This document shows, in pieces, positions 12,105 to 27,355 of a DNA stretch of 64,000 nucleotides. The translations under genes were made by a program, and so were the position numbers. The notes under the pieces were generated by a model. The model searched no databases. It saw only the letters and a program-made list of their open reading frames with translations, and was not told the DNA's origin. The DNA is from Artemia franciscana (taxonomy: Eukaryota > Arthropoda > Branchiopoda > Anostraca > Artemiidae). Position 1 is the first letter of the stretch, and every line of letters starts with the position of its first letter. The stretch spans positions 22,371,558-22,435,557 of the forward strand of contig NC_088873.1 of the NCBI RefSeq assembly GCF_032884065.1. Reading direction: 5' to 3'.

Positions 12105-15100
12105 CTAGAAAGATAAAAAGATTGAAATAAAAACCAGAACTAGTTAAACTTCCAATGAATCGTAATTTCCACCCCCCAAGTGTGTCCAAATTCTCACGAT
12201 TTCCCTTAACCTTTCGTGTGATTATTTGAAGGGAGGGGTTTGTTAGTTAATTTCCCCTCCTTCCCCCATCCTTCAACTCCTAATACACTTTTGCATTTAC
12301 GACTACTGGGCGACCTTACAAGATATTCGAGATTACTGCAGTCCCATCCCAGTTTGAAGGTTTGGTGGCTACATGAAAATAAATGAGACATTAAAGTTTA
12401 TGTTATCTTGCCTATATATATTTGATATTGACTATTTCGGCATATTAAGAAAAAAAATATGTTTGTATTCTTTTATAGAGGCACTGTTTTGGACTTGCAC
12501 TTACACAATACTATCTTTGTTATCTCAATAGTGGTTGAAGATACGATATTTGAAATGCGCCCATAGAATTTCATTTTGAAATTTACACCAACGGATACGG
12601 TTTTAGCAGGACAGCGTTTCAATCTAGCAGTAAAATTAAATCTTTAAAATAGTTGATTGTCAAGGGATGTAAATTTCAGTTTGAAAACCTTCATTTCACA
12701 TACATGCCTGGAATCACCAAGGAGTCCATGGATTTTAGAAAAACTTGCTAAATAAATTGGAGTACTAGTTCAAAGTAAAGACAAAGATGGAGAGTAAGTT
12801 GAACCTGTAAGGCAAAAGACCCTCATTTTTTTCTTTAAAAAAAAATATATACATGTTTCACCTTAGACCAAGCAAGATTGACTTCATACACGAAGCCCAT
12901 ATTCACTTATCTCATTAGGCGGCTTTGGGACTAATTTTAGTCTTTTATTACACCAAAGGAACCTCAGTACACCTAATCTATATAAAATGATGTTAATGCA
13001 GATCGCCAAGATATTTTTGTAAAAAAAAAAAAAAGAAAACGTCCAATTGCATTCATCCTTAATTCTTTGAGAGCCGACAAGATAAGCAGCACTTGCGGAT
13101 TAGACTGGATGACTCGCCTGTTTCTACGGCCTCACCGATAGCAGCAGATCTTTTATAAAATCTAGAAGAAATAATTTACAGAAAAGCGCTTAATTTATAT
13201 CTTTACAACAAATACTGATACAAAAGTTAATTTTTGCTTATTTTTAAGGTTTTATACATTAAATTCATCCCTGACCATGTGAACTAGAAATAAAGTCATC
13301 CATCTATTGTTAATAGTGAGGAAAAGCGGGACTAAAAAGAACTAATCGACATGGCAATGCTGAACTGTAATAAGGTCCATTGACTGAAAAACGGCGTGCT
13401 ACCCTGTAGCAGCTCTTTTAGCGATGGATTCGCTTAAACTTAACAGTAAGTACGGAGAAGTTTAACAGTAATTTGATTCAAAGAATACCACTTTTAGAGA
13501 TTTACCCCAGTAGTCGCTTATTAGTAAAGGGACGACGATTTAGGATAATCGTGGGTTTTCAGGAGATCAGAATTGTATCATACTTACCTCAAGTTTTTCC
13601 CGACCCATGAAATCCTTCAACTGCTTAATTCAGCTTTTGTATTAATTAAAAAAAAAAAAAAAAACGGAACATCTTTTTCCGAATACAAATATTACGTGAA
13701 CTCTCTAGCATTTGGACAATCAAATGCGTATGCAGCGATTTCTATATAGCAGTACTTGCTTACTAAGCCATCTTATTAAGAGACATGTCAATTGAATAAT
13801 AAGAGAATGATCGCTATTGCTTGACAACAGTTGCTTTTGTAATTTTTTTTTATTTATTATTATTATTTAGGAAAGTTAAGGTGTAGCTTTATCGTTAGGT
13901 GTTCAGCATCCTGTTAATTGGAACTGTGTTTTTTCTATTGCTTAGTTAAGAAAGCTTCCTTTCCTTATTACATCAATGATGCTAGCGAAAAATCTTTAGT
14001 TAGCCTGCTGAATTGATTTCTTTTTTGTGTTATTTGATCTCGCTTTGGAGTTGTTTCAATTTAAATACCAATTTCCACAACTCCGATCAGGCTTGTATGT
14101 TAGTTTATTCTCGGAAGCGGCACACATCTTGAAGTGAGACACAACTTTAAAAAATACATAAAATATATATTTTTTTTGTTATACTGATAGACCAGCAATA
14201 TATAGTAGTATATAGAACAGAGCAAGTAATTATTATAGAAATTCTGTCTTTTGCATACAGGCGAAACTATGCAATAACAGAACTTGGAAATCTTCGATTC
14301 CCTTTTTTGGTATTTGTGTCACTTTACATACTTGACAATTTCATTTCGATTATTTGTAAACCTCAGGATACATGCCACTAACAAATGGAATGATTTTACC
14401 AGGCTAATATTGAGTTTTTCTAGTTTTGTCTTCATTTAACTAACACCAGACGGGTAGTTTTGTACTTTGTCTTGTGGTTTTCAAATTTGTCCCCCTTACA
14501 CGTGCAAAGTCCTGCACATAGTCTAGGCTACATTCTAAGCCTTCAGAGATCGAAGACTCTATGAATGGGTTATTAATTTTAGACTAACAGTTTTTTTTTT
14601 TACAATACTGATCCTCTAAGTAAACCACGACATTTAAAACAAATTTAGACTTTACAAAAGGAAGCCTCTAGCTCTGAAGACAAGAAAAATAATTGAAAAT
14701 TTTGTCATCTTTAAGAGTCGTTGCCCCACCTCTTCCAGTATTTTAACTTATACTTGGAATAACCTAATTGACACTTGGAGTCAATTACAGCTAATGAATA
14801 CAAAAGGAAATGCAGATCACTGACATAGCCAGGAGACCATTTTAGTAGAAGAGACAGGTGAATTTACAGCAACAACAAAAAAAAATACTAAAAATACAAT
14901 CTTTTAGAGGAGCTACTTTCTCTATGGTCTCTCTAGCTATACCACTTATAAAAACAGATTCTAAGACCAAGAGGGCTATACAAAATAAAGGAAAATAAAG
15001 AAAAAAATATATAGATACAAAAAGACAAACAAGAAGGATAATTTTAAGGCGGTGTATGAGGAATACCAAGCAAAGCAGACAGTTCGGCAATGACTTGCAC

Positions 15101-16060
15101 CAATGATCTCGTCTTCAATGCGAAAAATATAAAACAAAAACAGACCTTTCGAAACAATTAAGAAATAAAAAACCACTTTAAAAAAGGAGCCACCTGATTT
15201 TTTTCAAGTGGTTTACATATCCTGAGCACTTTGAAAGATTTGTTTTTCTTTGATATTTTTTCACTTTTCATTAAAAAGTACTCAGTTTAAGCAAGTTCAT
15301 TACAAATCTTAGTCAGGTAAAATGCCATACAATGCCCCCGCAATTAATTTGGCCACAGCCAAATTAATTGTAAACGACTGAGCAGTTAAGCATTTTGGAA
15401 GCCTGCTCCTCTAACTGTTTCAAGCCAAGCCAAAAGTTCTCGGGCTTGATCAGGGGTATTTTTAACACTGCAATAAACTCAGCAGCAGAAAACATATAAT
15501 GTACTCTTCACACACATATTATGAATGCTATGCCTTGTTAAAACTCACATAAAACCCACCTCGTTGACATTTGATTAATCAGAGTAGGTTGACACTGCGT
15601 TCGTCATGTACACAACTTGTACGTTCCTGGAATACATGTGCATGCTCGTATATATTCTGATTAATCGGAACACGACTTGACTGTCATAAACACAGATTGC
15701 ATTGTCAAATTTGGCCGGCCCTTCTTAAATATAGCGTAAAAATTCGCTTTACAGAAAAACTTTCCTGCCTCTACTACTTCCATTTAAATATCAAAGAAAG
15801 TGTATGCGGATCATTCTTAAGCTCCTTTAAAGCAACAAAATTGTAAATCTCAAAAGATTGTGTTAAGATTTTATCACCAAAAAGAATACCTTTTTGTAAA
15901 CCCGAAAAATGTTTGCATGCGAAGTGTTTATTTACGATGATTGGTCATCTAGGGTAGTATAATTATGTGCACTGATGGTTGATTCCCACCTCTTTGGCCT
16001 CTGCTCTCTGTTTGGAAAATACTTATTTTTCTGCTTATTTTAATTATGTCCTTACTATTT
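12105..16060. other. TTC5 intron, mostly unrecognised
   Basis: About 4 kb without coding signal. Only homopolymer runs and the hairpin at 15341-15370 stand out. Open frames near 14842-15176 are low complexity. Confidence 0.5.
15341..15370. repeat. perfect 13-bp inverted repeat, 4-nt loop
   Basis: CAATTAATTTGGC, loop CACA, then GCCAAATTAATTG. All 13 pairs are Watson-Crick. It stands alone in intron sequence with no T-run terminator and no surrounding element ends that I can identify. Confidence 0.9.
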
Positions 16061-16066
16061 CATTTG

Positions 16067-18563
<2,497 letters not shown>

Positions 18564-19417
18564 TAGTTTTTTTTTTTTACTTATGTCCTGGTCGTCATTT
18601 ATACTCCCTGTGTCCCGGTGCTTTGTTGATTGCTAATCGAACATTCCTTTTGTCCTGGTCGCTTTCTCTTTGAGTTTCGTCATTTATTTTTTTTCTTTTT
18701 TAGTTCTTTTAGTTTTTACCTTTTTTAGTTTTTTTTAGTTTTTTAGATGAAAATTTTTTTTAGTGTTTTCCTTTTTTTCTTTTTAGTTTTTTATTGGTTT
18801 TTACCTTTATTTTAGCTTATTTTTCAGTTTTTCCTTTTTTTTAGTTTTTTTTTATTTTTATTTTTTTTAGTTTTTTACCTTTTTTAGTTTTTTTTAGTTT
18901 TTTTAGTTTTTTAGCTTTTTTACTTTTTTTATTAGTTTTTAGTTTTTTTTTGTAGTTTTTGCCTTTTTTTAGTTTTTTCAGTTTTTTTTTAGTTTTTTAT
19001 TGGTTTTTACCTTTATTTTAGCTTATTTTTCAGTTTTTTCCTTTTTTTTAGTTTTTTTTATTTTTTAGTTTTTTTCGTTTTTTACCTTTTTTTTAGTTTT
19101 TTTAGTTTTTTTAGTTTTTTAGCTTTTTTATTTTTTTATTAGTTTTTAGTTTTTTTTGTAGTTTTTGCCTTTTTTTAGTTTTTTTAGTTTTTTAGCTTTT
19201 TTATTAGTTTTTAGTTTTTTTTGTAGTTTTTGCCTTTTTTTAGTTTTTTTAGTTTTTTAGCTTTTTTATTTTTTTTATTAGTTTTTAGTTTTTTTTGTAG
19301 TTTTTGCCTTTTTTTAGTTTTTTCAGTTTTGACGTCACCTGATCCAGTTTTTTCAGGTGACGTCACCTGATCCATCCACAGACAGACAGAAAGACAACTT
19401 ATTTTTATATATATAGA
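18564..19417 (-). mobile_element. Helitron copy H3, 5' part only, abutting H2
   Basis: The 5' terminus at 19417 (minus strand) is the same TCTATATATATAAAAATAAG with the same subterminal hairpin (19331-19364). Inside are degenerate CCCGGTCGTCATTT units and some 700 bases of T-rich low complexity built from AGTTTTTT words. No 3' hairpin or CTRR is present before it meets H2, so H2 probably inserted into H3 or H3 lost its 3' half. Confidence 0.75.
19331..19364. repeat. 12-bp hairpin near H3 5' end
   Basis: Same arms (GACGTCACCTGA / TCAGGTGACGTC) and loop as at 18478-18511. Confidence 0.9.
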
Positions 19418-19777
19418 TATATATAATACATATAAATATGCATTACTTCAAAACAATGCAAATGTCACATACACTCCCAAGTACAGGTTTTACTTTTAAT
19501 TCTTAGGTATAATTGACAAGCAAATGAAGCGCGATTTGTCATTCATTATTAGCACTTATGACGAACAGACAAAAGTACAAATTAACACTTTTCTTCTCTT
19601 GAAGACTTTGAGCATTATTCATACAAATTGCTGAGGCGGTGACGGATATTGACATCTTCTTACATACGTGTCTTTAAATCATAGTTTTGTTAAGAGGAAT
19701 TTTAGCAATAATTCATCTCAACTCTATCATTGAATGAATGAACGTTCTTTATTACCCATCTATAAACAAGAGCTAAG

Positions 19778-21808
19778 AGCTCATATGGCACTTGCGACGA
19801 GGTCAGAATAGCCAAGAGCCAAGAGCTCATATGGTATGAGCTCTAGCAAAATTCTAAGAATCAATACATTGATTTAAAAGGAAAATCAGAGGCTTAATGC
19901 CGGTCGGTATTTAAAATAAGAGCTCTGAGTCACGAGGTCCTCACATCAAAATCATTTAGATCCGGTCACCCTCTCGTAAGTTAAAAATACCTCAATTTTT
20001 CTAAATTTTCCTCTCCCTTCAGCCCCCTAGATGGTCTAATCGGGGAAAATGACTTTATCAAGTCAATTTGTCAGATCCCTGACACGCCTACCAATTTTCA
20101 TTGTCCTAGCATGTCCCGAAACACCAAACTCGCCAAAGCACTTAACCCCACCCCCTAACTCCCCCAAAGAGACCGGATCCAGTCCGGTTATGTCAATAAC
20201 GTATCTACGAGATTTGCTTATTCTACTCACCAAGTTTCATCCCGATCTCTCCACTCTAAGCGTTTTCCAAGATTTTTGGTCTCCCTCTTCAACTCCCCCC
20301 AATGTCAACAGATCTGGTTGGGATTTGAACATAAGAGCTCTGACACATGAGTTCCTTCTGAATATCAAATTTCATTCAGATCTGGTCACCCGTTTTAATT
20401 TAAAATACCTCAATTTTTCTAATTTTTTTCCAAATTAACAGCCCCCAGCTCTCCAAAGAGAACGGATCCGTGCCAATTAGGTCAATCACGTATCTATAAC
20501 TTGTGCTTATTCTTCCCAAAAAGTTTCATCCTGATCTCTCCGCTTTAAGCGTTTTCCAAGATTTTCGGTCCTCCCTCCCCCCCAATGACACTGGATCCAG
20601 TCGGGATTTAAAACAAGATGTCTGAGTTACGAGGTCCTTCTAAATATGAAATTTCATTTAGATCCGATCATTCCTTCGTAAGTTAAAAATACCTCATTTT
20701 TTCTAATTTTTCAGAATTAACCCTCACCCCCTCCCAAACTTCCCCAAAGACAGCGGATCCGGTCCGGTTATGTCAGTCACGTATCTTTGACTTGTGCTTA
20801 TTCTTCCCACCAAGTTTCATCCTGATCTCTCTGCTTTAAGCGTTTTTCAACATTTTCAGACCCCCCTCCCCCCAATGACACTGGATCCAGTCGGGATTTA
20901 AAATAAGATATTTGAGTTACGAGGTCCTTCTAAATATGAAATTTCATGTAGATCCGACCACTCCTTCGTAAGTTAAAAATACCTAATTTTTTCTAATTTT
21001 TCAGAATTAACCCTCCCCCCAACTCCCCCAAAGAGAGCGCATCCGTTCGGTTATGTCAATCACGTATCTAGAACTTGTGCTTATTTTCCCAACAAGTTCC
21101 ATCCCGATCCCTCCACTCTAAGCGTTTTCCAAGATTATAGGTCCCCCCCCCAAACTCCCCCGATGTCACCGGATCCGGTCAGAATTTAAAATAAGAGCTC
21201 TGAGACACGATATCCTTCCAAACATCAAATTTCATTGAGATCTGGTCACTCCTTCGTAAGTTAAAAATACTTCATTTTTTCTAATTTTTCATAATTACCC
21301 CCCCCCCCAACTCACCCAAAGAGAGCGGATCCATTCCGGTTATGTCAATCACATATCTAGGACTTTTGCTTATTTTTCCCGCTAAGTTTCATCCCGGTCC
21401 CTCCACTCTAAGCGTTTTCCAAGATTTTATGTTCCCCCCACCAACTCCCCCCAATGTCACCAGATCCGGTCAGGATTTATAATAAGAACTCTGAGACACG
21501 ATATCCTTCCAAACGTCAAATTTCATTAAGATCCGATCACCCGTTCGTAAGTTGAAAATACCTCATTTTTTCTAATTTTTCCGATTTACCGTCCCCCATC
21601 CCCCCCCCCCCCGCCTCCAGATGATCGAATCAGGAAAATGACAATTTTTAATTTAATCTGGTCTGGTTCCTGATACGCCTGCCAAATTTCATCGTCCTAG
21701 ATTACCTGGAAGTGGGACAGACAGACAGACAGACTGACAGACAGACCCACCGACCGACAGAATTTGCGATCGCTATATGTCACTTGGTAGATATCAAGTG
21801 CCATAACA
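19778..21808. repeat. repeat unit with ~288-bp tandem array, five copies
   Basis: The word GTATCT marks five copies at about 20201, 20490, 20781, 21064 and (as ATATCT) 21354, spacing 283-291 bp. Each copy carries AAGTTTCATCC, TAAGCGTTTTCCAAGATT, GAGCTCTGAG-like and CGTAAGTTAAAAATACCTCA blocks plus C-rich runs. The array is framed by ATATGGCACTTG (19790 area) and CAAGTGCCAT (21798 area), a short inverted pair, and ends with a (CAGA)n run and GATCGCTATATGTCACTTGG. That suggests one mobile unit with internal amplification. No transposase is encoded. Confidence 0.75.
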
Positions 21809-21909
21809 AAAAAAGGAAAACGATGGAGTACAATAAAAGAAAGGAAAAAAAACAAACATGTCATATAGACATACACAAATTACTAATAATACCAAATCCA
21901 AAATAGTAC

Positions 21910-23295
21910 GCCCTTTCACGGGTGAGAAGAGGACTGGTTACTCAGTTTCTGAAACTGTTCATCGCCGGCCTCAACTGGTTCCACCATACAAAAACGGTTA
22001 GCAATGTACCTATTCTTGAACCACCGAGGAACCTGAAACAAAAATTTCGCGTACTTAAAATAGCACTTTCGCGACACTCGCCTATCAGATTCAGTAAAAA
22101 TTTTCCAAAATGGGGTCAAATATAGAATATGCAGGAGAGCCACACTATTATATATTCGACAAAGGGCTTTCCGTTCCAGATTTAACTGCGATGTAACCAA
22201 ACTAGCATAAGCACTTCAAAGTTTGCGTTCAGCATTCCGAAGCAAAAGCTTTCGTATATTCTTAATCGAAGACCCAATCGGGATAGCTAAATATGTTAGT
22301 AAAGTAGCTTACTTTACTATCACCTTGCTTCCTCACTATCACCTAGACAGACACTATCGGGCGCAAAACTACCATTTAAATTAAAGAAGAGGACTTGGGA
22401 CTTCGCAACATTCATACTTAGTCGTATTTGTAGATATCTATCAGATAGGTTATCGAATCTCCGTTGAAGACTAGCTATTGACCGGCTAAGATTTAACAGA
22501 TCGTCCGCATAACAAAGCACTGATGTATCCATCCTTTTTGAAGTGCAACTAATAGGTAGGCTAATCTGCACAGGTAGAGAAGTGTGTTGTAGATAATCGG
22601 TGATGTGATGGCTCCTTGCTTTATTCCGATGTACTATCCAAAAGTACATTTCCCAACTTCAAACGAACTTTTAGATGCCTATAAATATAATATAATGGGA
22701 AAATTACATCAAGACTAACAACACGGCTATGCAACTCGAACATGGCCTGCAAGTGGACAAGGGAACCAAAAGCATCCATAACATCGTATGCTCCGAAAAC
22801 CAGAGAGCTCCCAGATGCTTCTGTATCTACGAGTATATTCTAGAGACTTCTAAGGGCATGGAAGCAAAATAAACCCGACTGGAACCCGGACTGGAATGGT
22901 GGCATAATACACTTTTCTTTTATTTGGTCAACAATCAGAACCTCAAATACTTTTGCAAAAACACTTGACACAGTCACTGGCCTATATGATGAACATGATG
23001 ATTTTGGTTTATTCTTTTTCAGAAATGGGCTAATCACTCTAATGCATAAACTGTCCTTAACGACACAAACGTTAAAAACCATTTGAAAAAGTAATGCAAG
23101 TTGATTATAGAGGAGGTCATTTGCGGCCATAAAATGCTCAGCACAAATACTGTCGGCGCCAGCCGAGAATTTCTTCTTTCTAAGCTTCAGCACAGCCTCC
23201 TTAATAGCAGACGGTGTTATTACAACAGAATTTGGTTTTTGACAAGAATCAAGCAACGAAGCCATTTCACTATTGAAAGAAATTTCGACATGCTA
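21910..23295 (-). pseudogene. LINE reverse transcriptase, several frame breaks
   Basis: Minus strand. 23265-22840 reads ITPSAIKEAVLKLRKKK, GADSICAEHF, CIRVISPFLKKNKPKSSCSS and YRPVTVSSVFAKVFEVLI (fingers and palm). 22830-22650 reads DAFGSLVHLQAMFELHS. 22649-22320 contains SVLCYADDLLNLSRSIASL, with the catalytic YADD intact, and LSMNVAKSQVLFF. 22200-21916 is a C-terminal region with SVALLHILYLTPFWKIF. The frames differ, so it is dead. The 5' end is truncated in the reverse transcriptase, without an endonuclease domain. It is in the same orientation as TTC5 and stops only about 40 bases from the donor of the exon at 23336-23575. Confidence 0.85.
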
Positions 23296-23335
23296 CTGGT
23301 TTTATAAACTGACATTAAAAGGAAAAAAAGCTTAC

Positions 23336-23575
23336 TGCTTGCCTGTACGCATTCACGCTGCTGTTTAAATTGGAAATATCTTGGGTATAGCCATATAAGT
23401 GAAGATAGAGATTTCCTAACGTGCTCCAAGATTTCCCATCTGACATGTCCAAAGAAATGGCTTCTTTGGCATACAACAGGCTTTGATTCCAATTATTAAG
23501 TTGATCTTCTTCTCCTGCGACTGGTAAATGGCGATATACAGTAGAAAGATTGCGAAGTGACACACTATTTTTTAC
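23336..23575 (-). CDS. TTC5: TTC5 exon: central TPR
   Basis: Acceptor tttttag, then VKNSVSLRNLSTVYRHLPVA, GEEDQLNNWNQSLLYAKEAI, SLDMSDGKSWSTLGNLYLHL and YGYTQDISNLNSSVNAYRQA, donor gtaagc. It is 240 nt, phase 0 at both ends. The blocks KVSLQNLSMVLRQL, AVQMDVHDGRSWYILGN and LSAYAQAE of vertebrate TTC5 align without gaps worth noting. This is the most diagnostic exon for the family: generic TPR proteins do not share the NKVSLRNLS start. Confidence 0.93.
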
Positions 23576-24878
23576 CTAAAAAAGATGAAAAGTCACATAG
23601 ACGACTTTATAATATTACCATTCTAAGGAAAAACTCTTAGGGGTATGGAAACATATCGAAAATGAAGAAATAAAGAATTAAAAACTCATTTTTCCATATA
23701 AGTTCATAAAAATGTTATACATTTGCAATGAGGTGGAGATTTGTGATAGCGAAGGACAATGAGGCTGAGGGGACTGTCTTATCCTTTCTTGTACCACGGG
23801 ATTTTGGCAGTCATTACGAATTAAAATTTGTAACTACTAATTGTATCAACCGTCATAAATCCTATGGTGTCACAAAGGAGGAAGTTCAGTCTTGAAGAAG
23901 ACTAATGTGAGAACTCAACTACTTTACAGGAACTTTGTGTTTATTGAATATATCTATGTTCATAATCTGAAGCACATGTCCAAATATCTCTCACTGGTAC
24001 GAACACACTTATGGATATGCATCCAGACCAGGTCAATCAAAGATGACATGCCATGAAATGTAAAACAGAACTGGAACGATCATTCCCGCTATTCAATAGC
24101 CAGTTGAAAATTAAAAATAAGAAAAAAGAGCATGGCCCTAGCCCCTTAGGTCTAACTATGGTAGTGTAATTAATCCTTTGCTACCCCTTCTAGTAAATGC
24201 TATGATGAAGAAAATTTAGAAGCCCCAATTCATCATCATAAGTTAGCAAGCATTGACATCCATTCTTTTTATTTTTTTAATATAACTATAACAAGATTTT
24301 CCACAGCCACTTTGCCCAAGGTAAAAAACAAGGGATCTTACACAACAGCATATCATTATGCATTTCTGGCTATCCTGATTATGTTTATGGGAAAGAAAAC
24401 AAAAGAGACTTTTCGTCTGCACACAGGGAGACAACTTTTTGTTTACTTTTTTTAGCATCATCATCAGGCCCCACTACTCCTCAAAATTGCCTTGTAAACC
24501 AATTGTACTTATTATATGGCGTAATTTTTGTGTCTGCTTGTCCTTTATTGAATCCTCAGTGCTTTACGTTACAATATGTAATGTTGAAAAACATTCATTC
24601 ATGTTGTTTCTTTAAAACTTTGGGATTTGAATTTAAAAAAAATTAAACCAGTCTAAACAGCACAAATTATTATGTCTTCTATGCATAATAGAAGCATACT
24701 CTGATTCATACTTCTTGCTTTTATTTATTTTTAATCAAGAATGAAGAAATTACGCATTAGAAATGCAAAAATATTGAAAATAAAGATATTAAAGACAAAT
24801 AAATAGCTTTTTTTCAATGTTGGTGAAAGGAAAGCCGTATAATATTCTTGCAACAATGAAAAAAGAGGGAAGGAATAC
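23576..24878. other. TTC5 intron, no feature recognised
   Basis: About 1.3 kb between two TTC5 exons with no coding or repeat match that I can name. Confidence 0.5.
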
Positions 24879-25096
24879 CTTTTCCAGGGCGGCAGCAAAT
24901 ATTGTCTTGGCTGAACTGACATCCCCTTTGTTCCAATAATATTCTCCAAGCTCATTCCAAGCATCCACTGATGTCTTACTAAGTTTAGCTGCTTTCATTA
25001 GATATGTTTCTGCTTCTGTTGGAGGATTGTAACACTGATTTAAAGTCCTTCCAATGAGCAAATAAAACTGCGGCTTTTCTTCCTCTGAAACTTCCC
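24879..25096 (-). CDS. TTC5: TTC5 exon: first TPR
   Basis: Acceptor gttacag, then (G)EVSEEEKPQFYLLIGRTLNQ, CYNPPTEAETYLMKAAKLSK and TSVDAWNELGEYYWNKGDVS, SAKTIFAAALEK, donor gtattc. It is 218 nt, completing the Gly codon begun in the upstream exon and leaving phase 0. The pattern [20 protein letters not shown] of vertebrate TTC5 corresponds residue for residue to VDAWNELGEYYWNKGDVSSA here. Confidence 0.93.
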
Positions 25097-26094
25097 CTGT
25101 AACACAGAAATAAAAATAAGACCATATGCATAATTGTACAAGAAGCAGAGAGAAGGGAGAGCGTAGACATGTATTTCACTCCCTCATAGAAAAAAAATAC
25201 AATCTTGTAGATAATATCATTTCTTTTTTTCAAAAATCTGAAAAAATTTCGATTACAGTGAGCACAATTTTGTACCATAAAAGGGGTTCCTAGAAAAATA
25301 TTATCATTCTACTGTCTTGTATTTTATGTCTTGAAAAAAAAGAAGAAAAAAAAAGGTTCAGTTCTTCGATACTTCCCCCAAAGAAAAATATCTAATCTGT
25401 CACCTACATATTTACAAATTCAGCTTACAATCTCTATCTTTAATTTTCAACTCATTTGACAAAAGCTCCAGATTATTTGGTGTTTATTGTAAACTTACAC
25501 ACAATAACAATAAAGAAGAAAAAAAATTCATACTCTATATATCTGCTCCTTGGAAAGTTGCTCCTTTAGATTAGTCTTGAAGAACTACGCTTCCAAGAAA
25601 ATTTTGAACTTTTAGACCAAAGAATATAATTCTTGGGTTTCCATCCTCCTAACTTCCCATAAGAAGTCTCCCGAAATCCCTTCCAAGAGCTCGGATATGT
25701 GTGCAACTGCCAATCAAAGAAGTTTTTAATAACCCCTCCCAAGAGAAAAGGTAAACAAACACACATCAGAATGGCTCGTTTTATCATCAAACCTGACAAA
25801 TAAAAGAATACGATAATGAATGACATGGGAGTTTTGGCCATTGCTATATTAGGAAAATTAGTATTTAGTAGTTCATATGCAAACTCACACTTCAATTCAC
25901 AATATGGACTGTGGCAAACATTGGATCTGTTCAGTTGGTAAAGCACTTTTTTAATATCCCATTCAGCTTAAACCTCCACCCTATCATCCAGAATTGGTTT
26001 GGATAAGAATGATTATTTTAATCTCTTTGGAGCCTAAAGGCTCATGTTACTTTTACTAATAAAACAACTTTTCGGCCATAAAAACATTGTTTAC

Positions 26095-26206
26095 CTTCAA
26101 GCTTTTCAATCTCTTTGAAGAAATTCTTCAGAACTTCTGAAACTTTGTGGTCTTTACTAGCTCTTGAACTGCTTAAATATTTGATGGTAGGAGATCCAAC
26201 AAGCTT
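26095..26206 (-). CDS. TTC5: TTC5 exon near the N-terminus
   Basis: The candidate acceptor is cttttcag at 26207-26214. The exon reads KLVGSPTIKYLSSSRASKDH, KVSEVLKNFFKEIEKLE and one base of Gly, ending at donor gtaaac, and joins the exon at 24879-25096 in frame. The second half resembles the helical stretch before the first TPR in TTC5 (QQDVRKEMEKTLQQMEEVVG). The first half lacks the family's FRD-x-YFE-like motif, so the exon may really begin at an internal ag or the motif may lie in an unseen upstream exon. The start codon was not found. Confidence 0.65.
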
Positions 26207-27355
26207 CTGAAAAGTTTCAAAAATGTAATGCAAGTAAGTGAAACAAGGTCAGGAAGTTTACTTTTAAACCAAAAGGCAGAGCCGAGGCTTAGTTGTAATT
26301 ACATTCATAGAAATATTTCCACCACTAAGGTTACCCCTCCTCTACGTTTGAGCATACTTTCAAATATACAAACCTGTTGTACAGAATACAATCATCAAAA
26401 TCCGAGTGAACATCCCTCTTCACCTCTCCCAAGAAGGATGGATATTCTAGACAATAAACCTGTCTTACAAGAAAAAAATAGGCAGCTACCCCCCCCCCCC
26501 CTGCCTATTTTAATCCTGGGACCATCCAGCAGTTTTAATAATTTTGCATTTCTTTATTAAAAAAAAATTGCTTTGGATTCCTTATCTGATCATACGAAAG
26601 GTTTACTATACATGCTGTTACTGCAGTTTTGAAAGTTAGCCTACTTATCCTTGGCTACTCTTCTATTTAATATGCCATTTTGTTATTACCAGAAATTATT
26701 TGTCACATAGATTTTGATTTTTGGTTCTAAATACCAAAACTTTCTCCCATTTTACAACAATATCATACAAAATTTATATCACAGTTTCTAAGCAAAACTT
26801 CCATTTTCCAAACCCCAAGCATGAAGTAAAATGGAGCAATTTTTTAAATGATCTTGCTTTATAGTCACCAGCTGGGTCCAAAATAACAACTATTTCCGCA
26901 GTGGCGGAAGAGGATCCTGCAGAATAATAATACGTAAAAATTATGCTGTTCTATACTAAAGAACCCAGGAAACATCTTTAGTAAGAATAGGTCTAGTTTA
27001 TAAAAAAAAATTTTCTGGCACAATTGGGTTATGTTTTCTGCACGTTACCAAGAGTGTGAATAGTTTTCCATAATAGCATAAGATTTAAGCTTAAGATAGA
27101 AGAGAAATATACCAAAGGATCAAACTAGGGCACAGAAAGTGCATAGGATTACAAAATCAAGTAATTTAACTCTTATCAGCATAGGCCCACTCCCTTTTCC
27201 CCAGCAGTATCTTACTGCCATGCTGCCTAACGACTATGGACTAATCTTTGTTGGCTGTTTTTTTCCTCTTTTCTTACCTTTTTTTTTACTGGAAGGAAAT
27301 AATTAAAAATGAGAGAAACTTTCGCACCATGCTAAATTAACAGGAAAAAACGATT

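Noticed and set aside
20049-20438. 129-codon frame rich in Pro and Ser
   Set aside because: It is a reading of the ~288-bp tandem repeat and does not persist in the other copies.
19778-21808. Regular repeats considered as a CRISPR-like array
   Set aside because: Units are ~288 bp and similar throughout, without short repeats and unique spacers, and the genome is eukaryotic.
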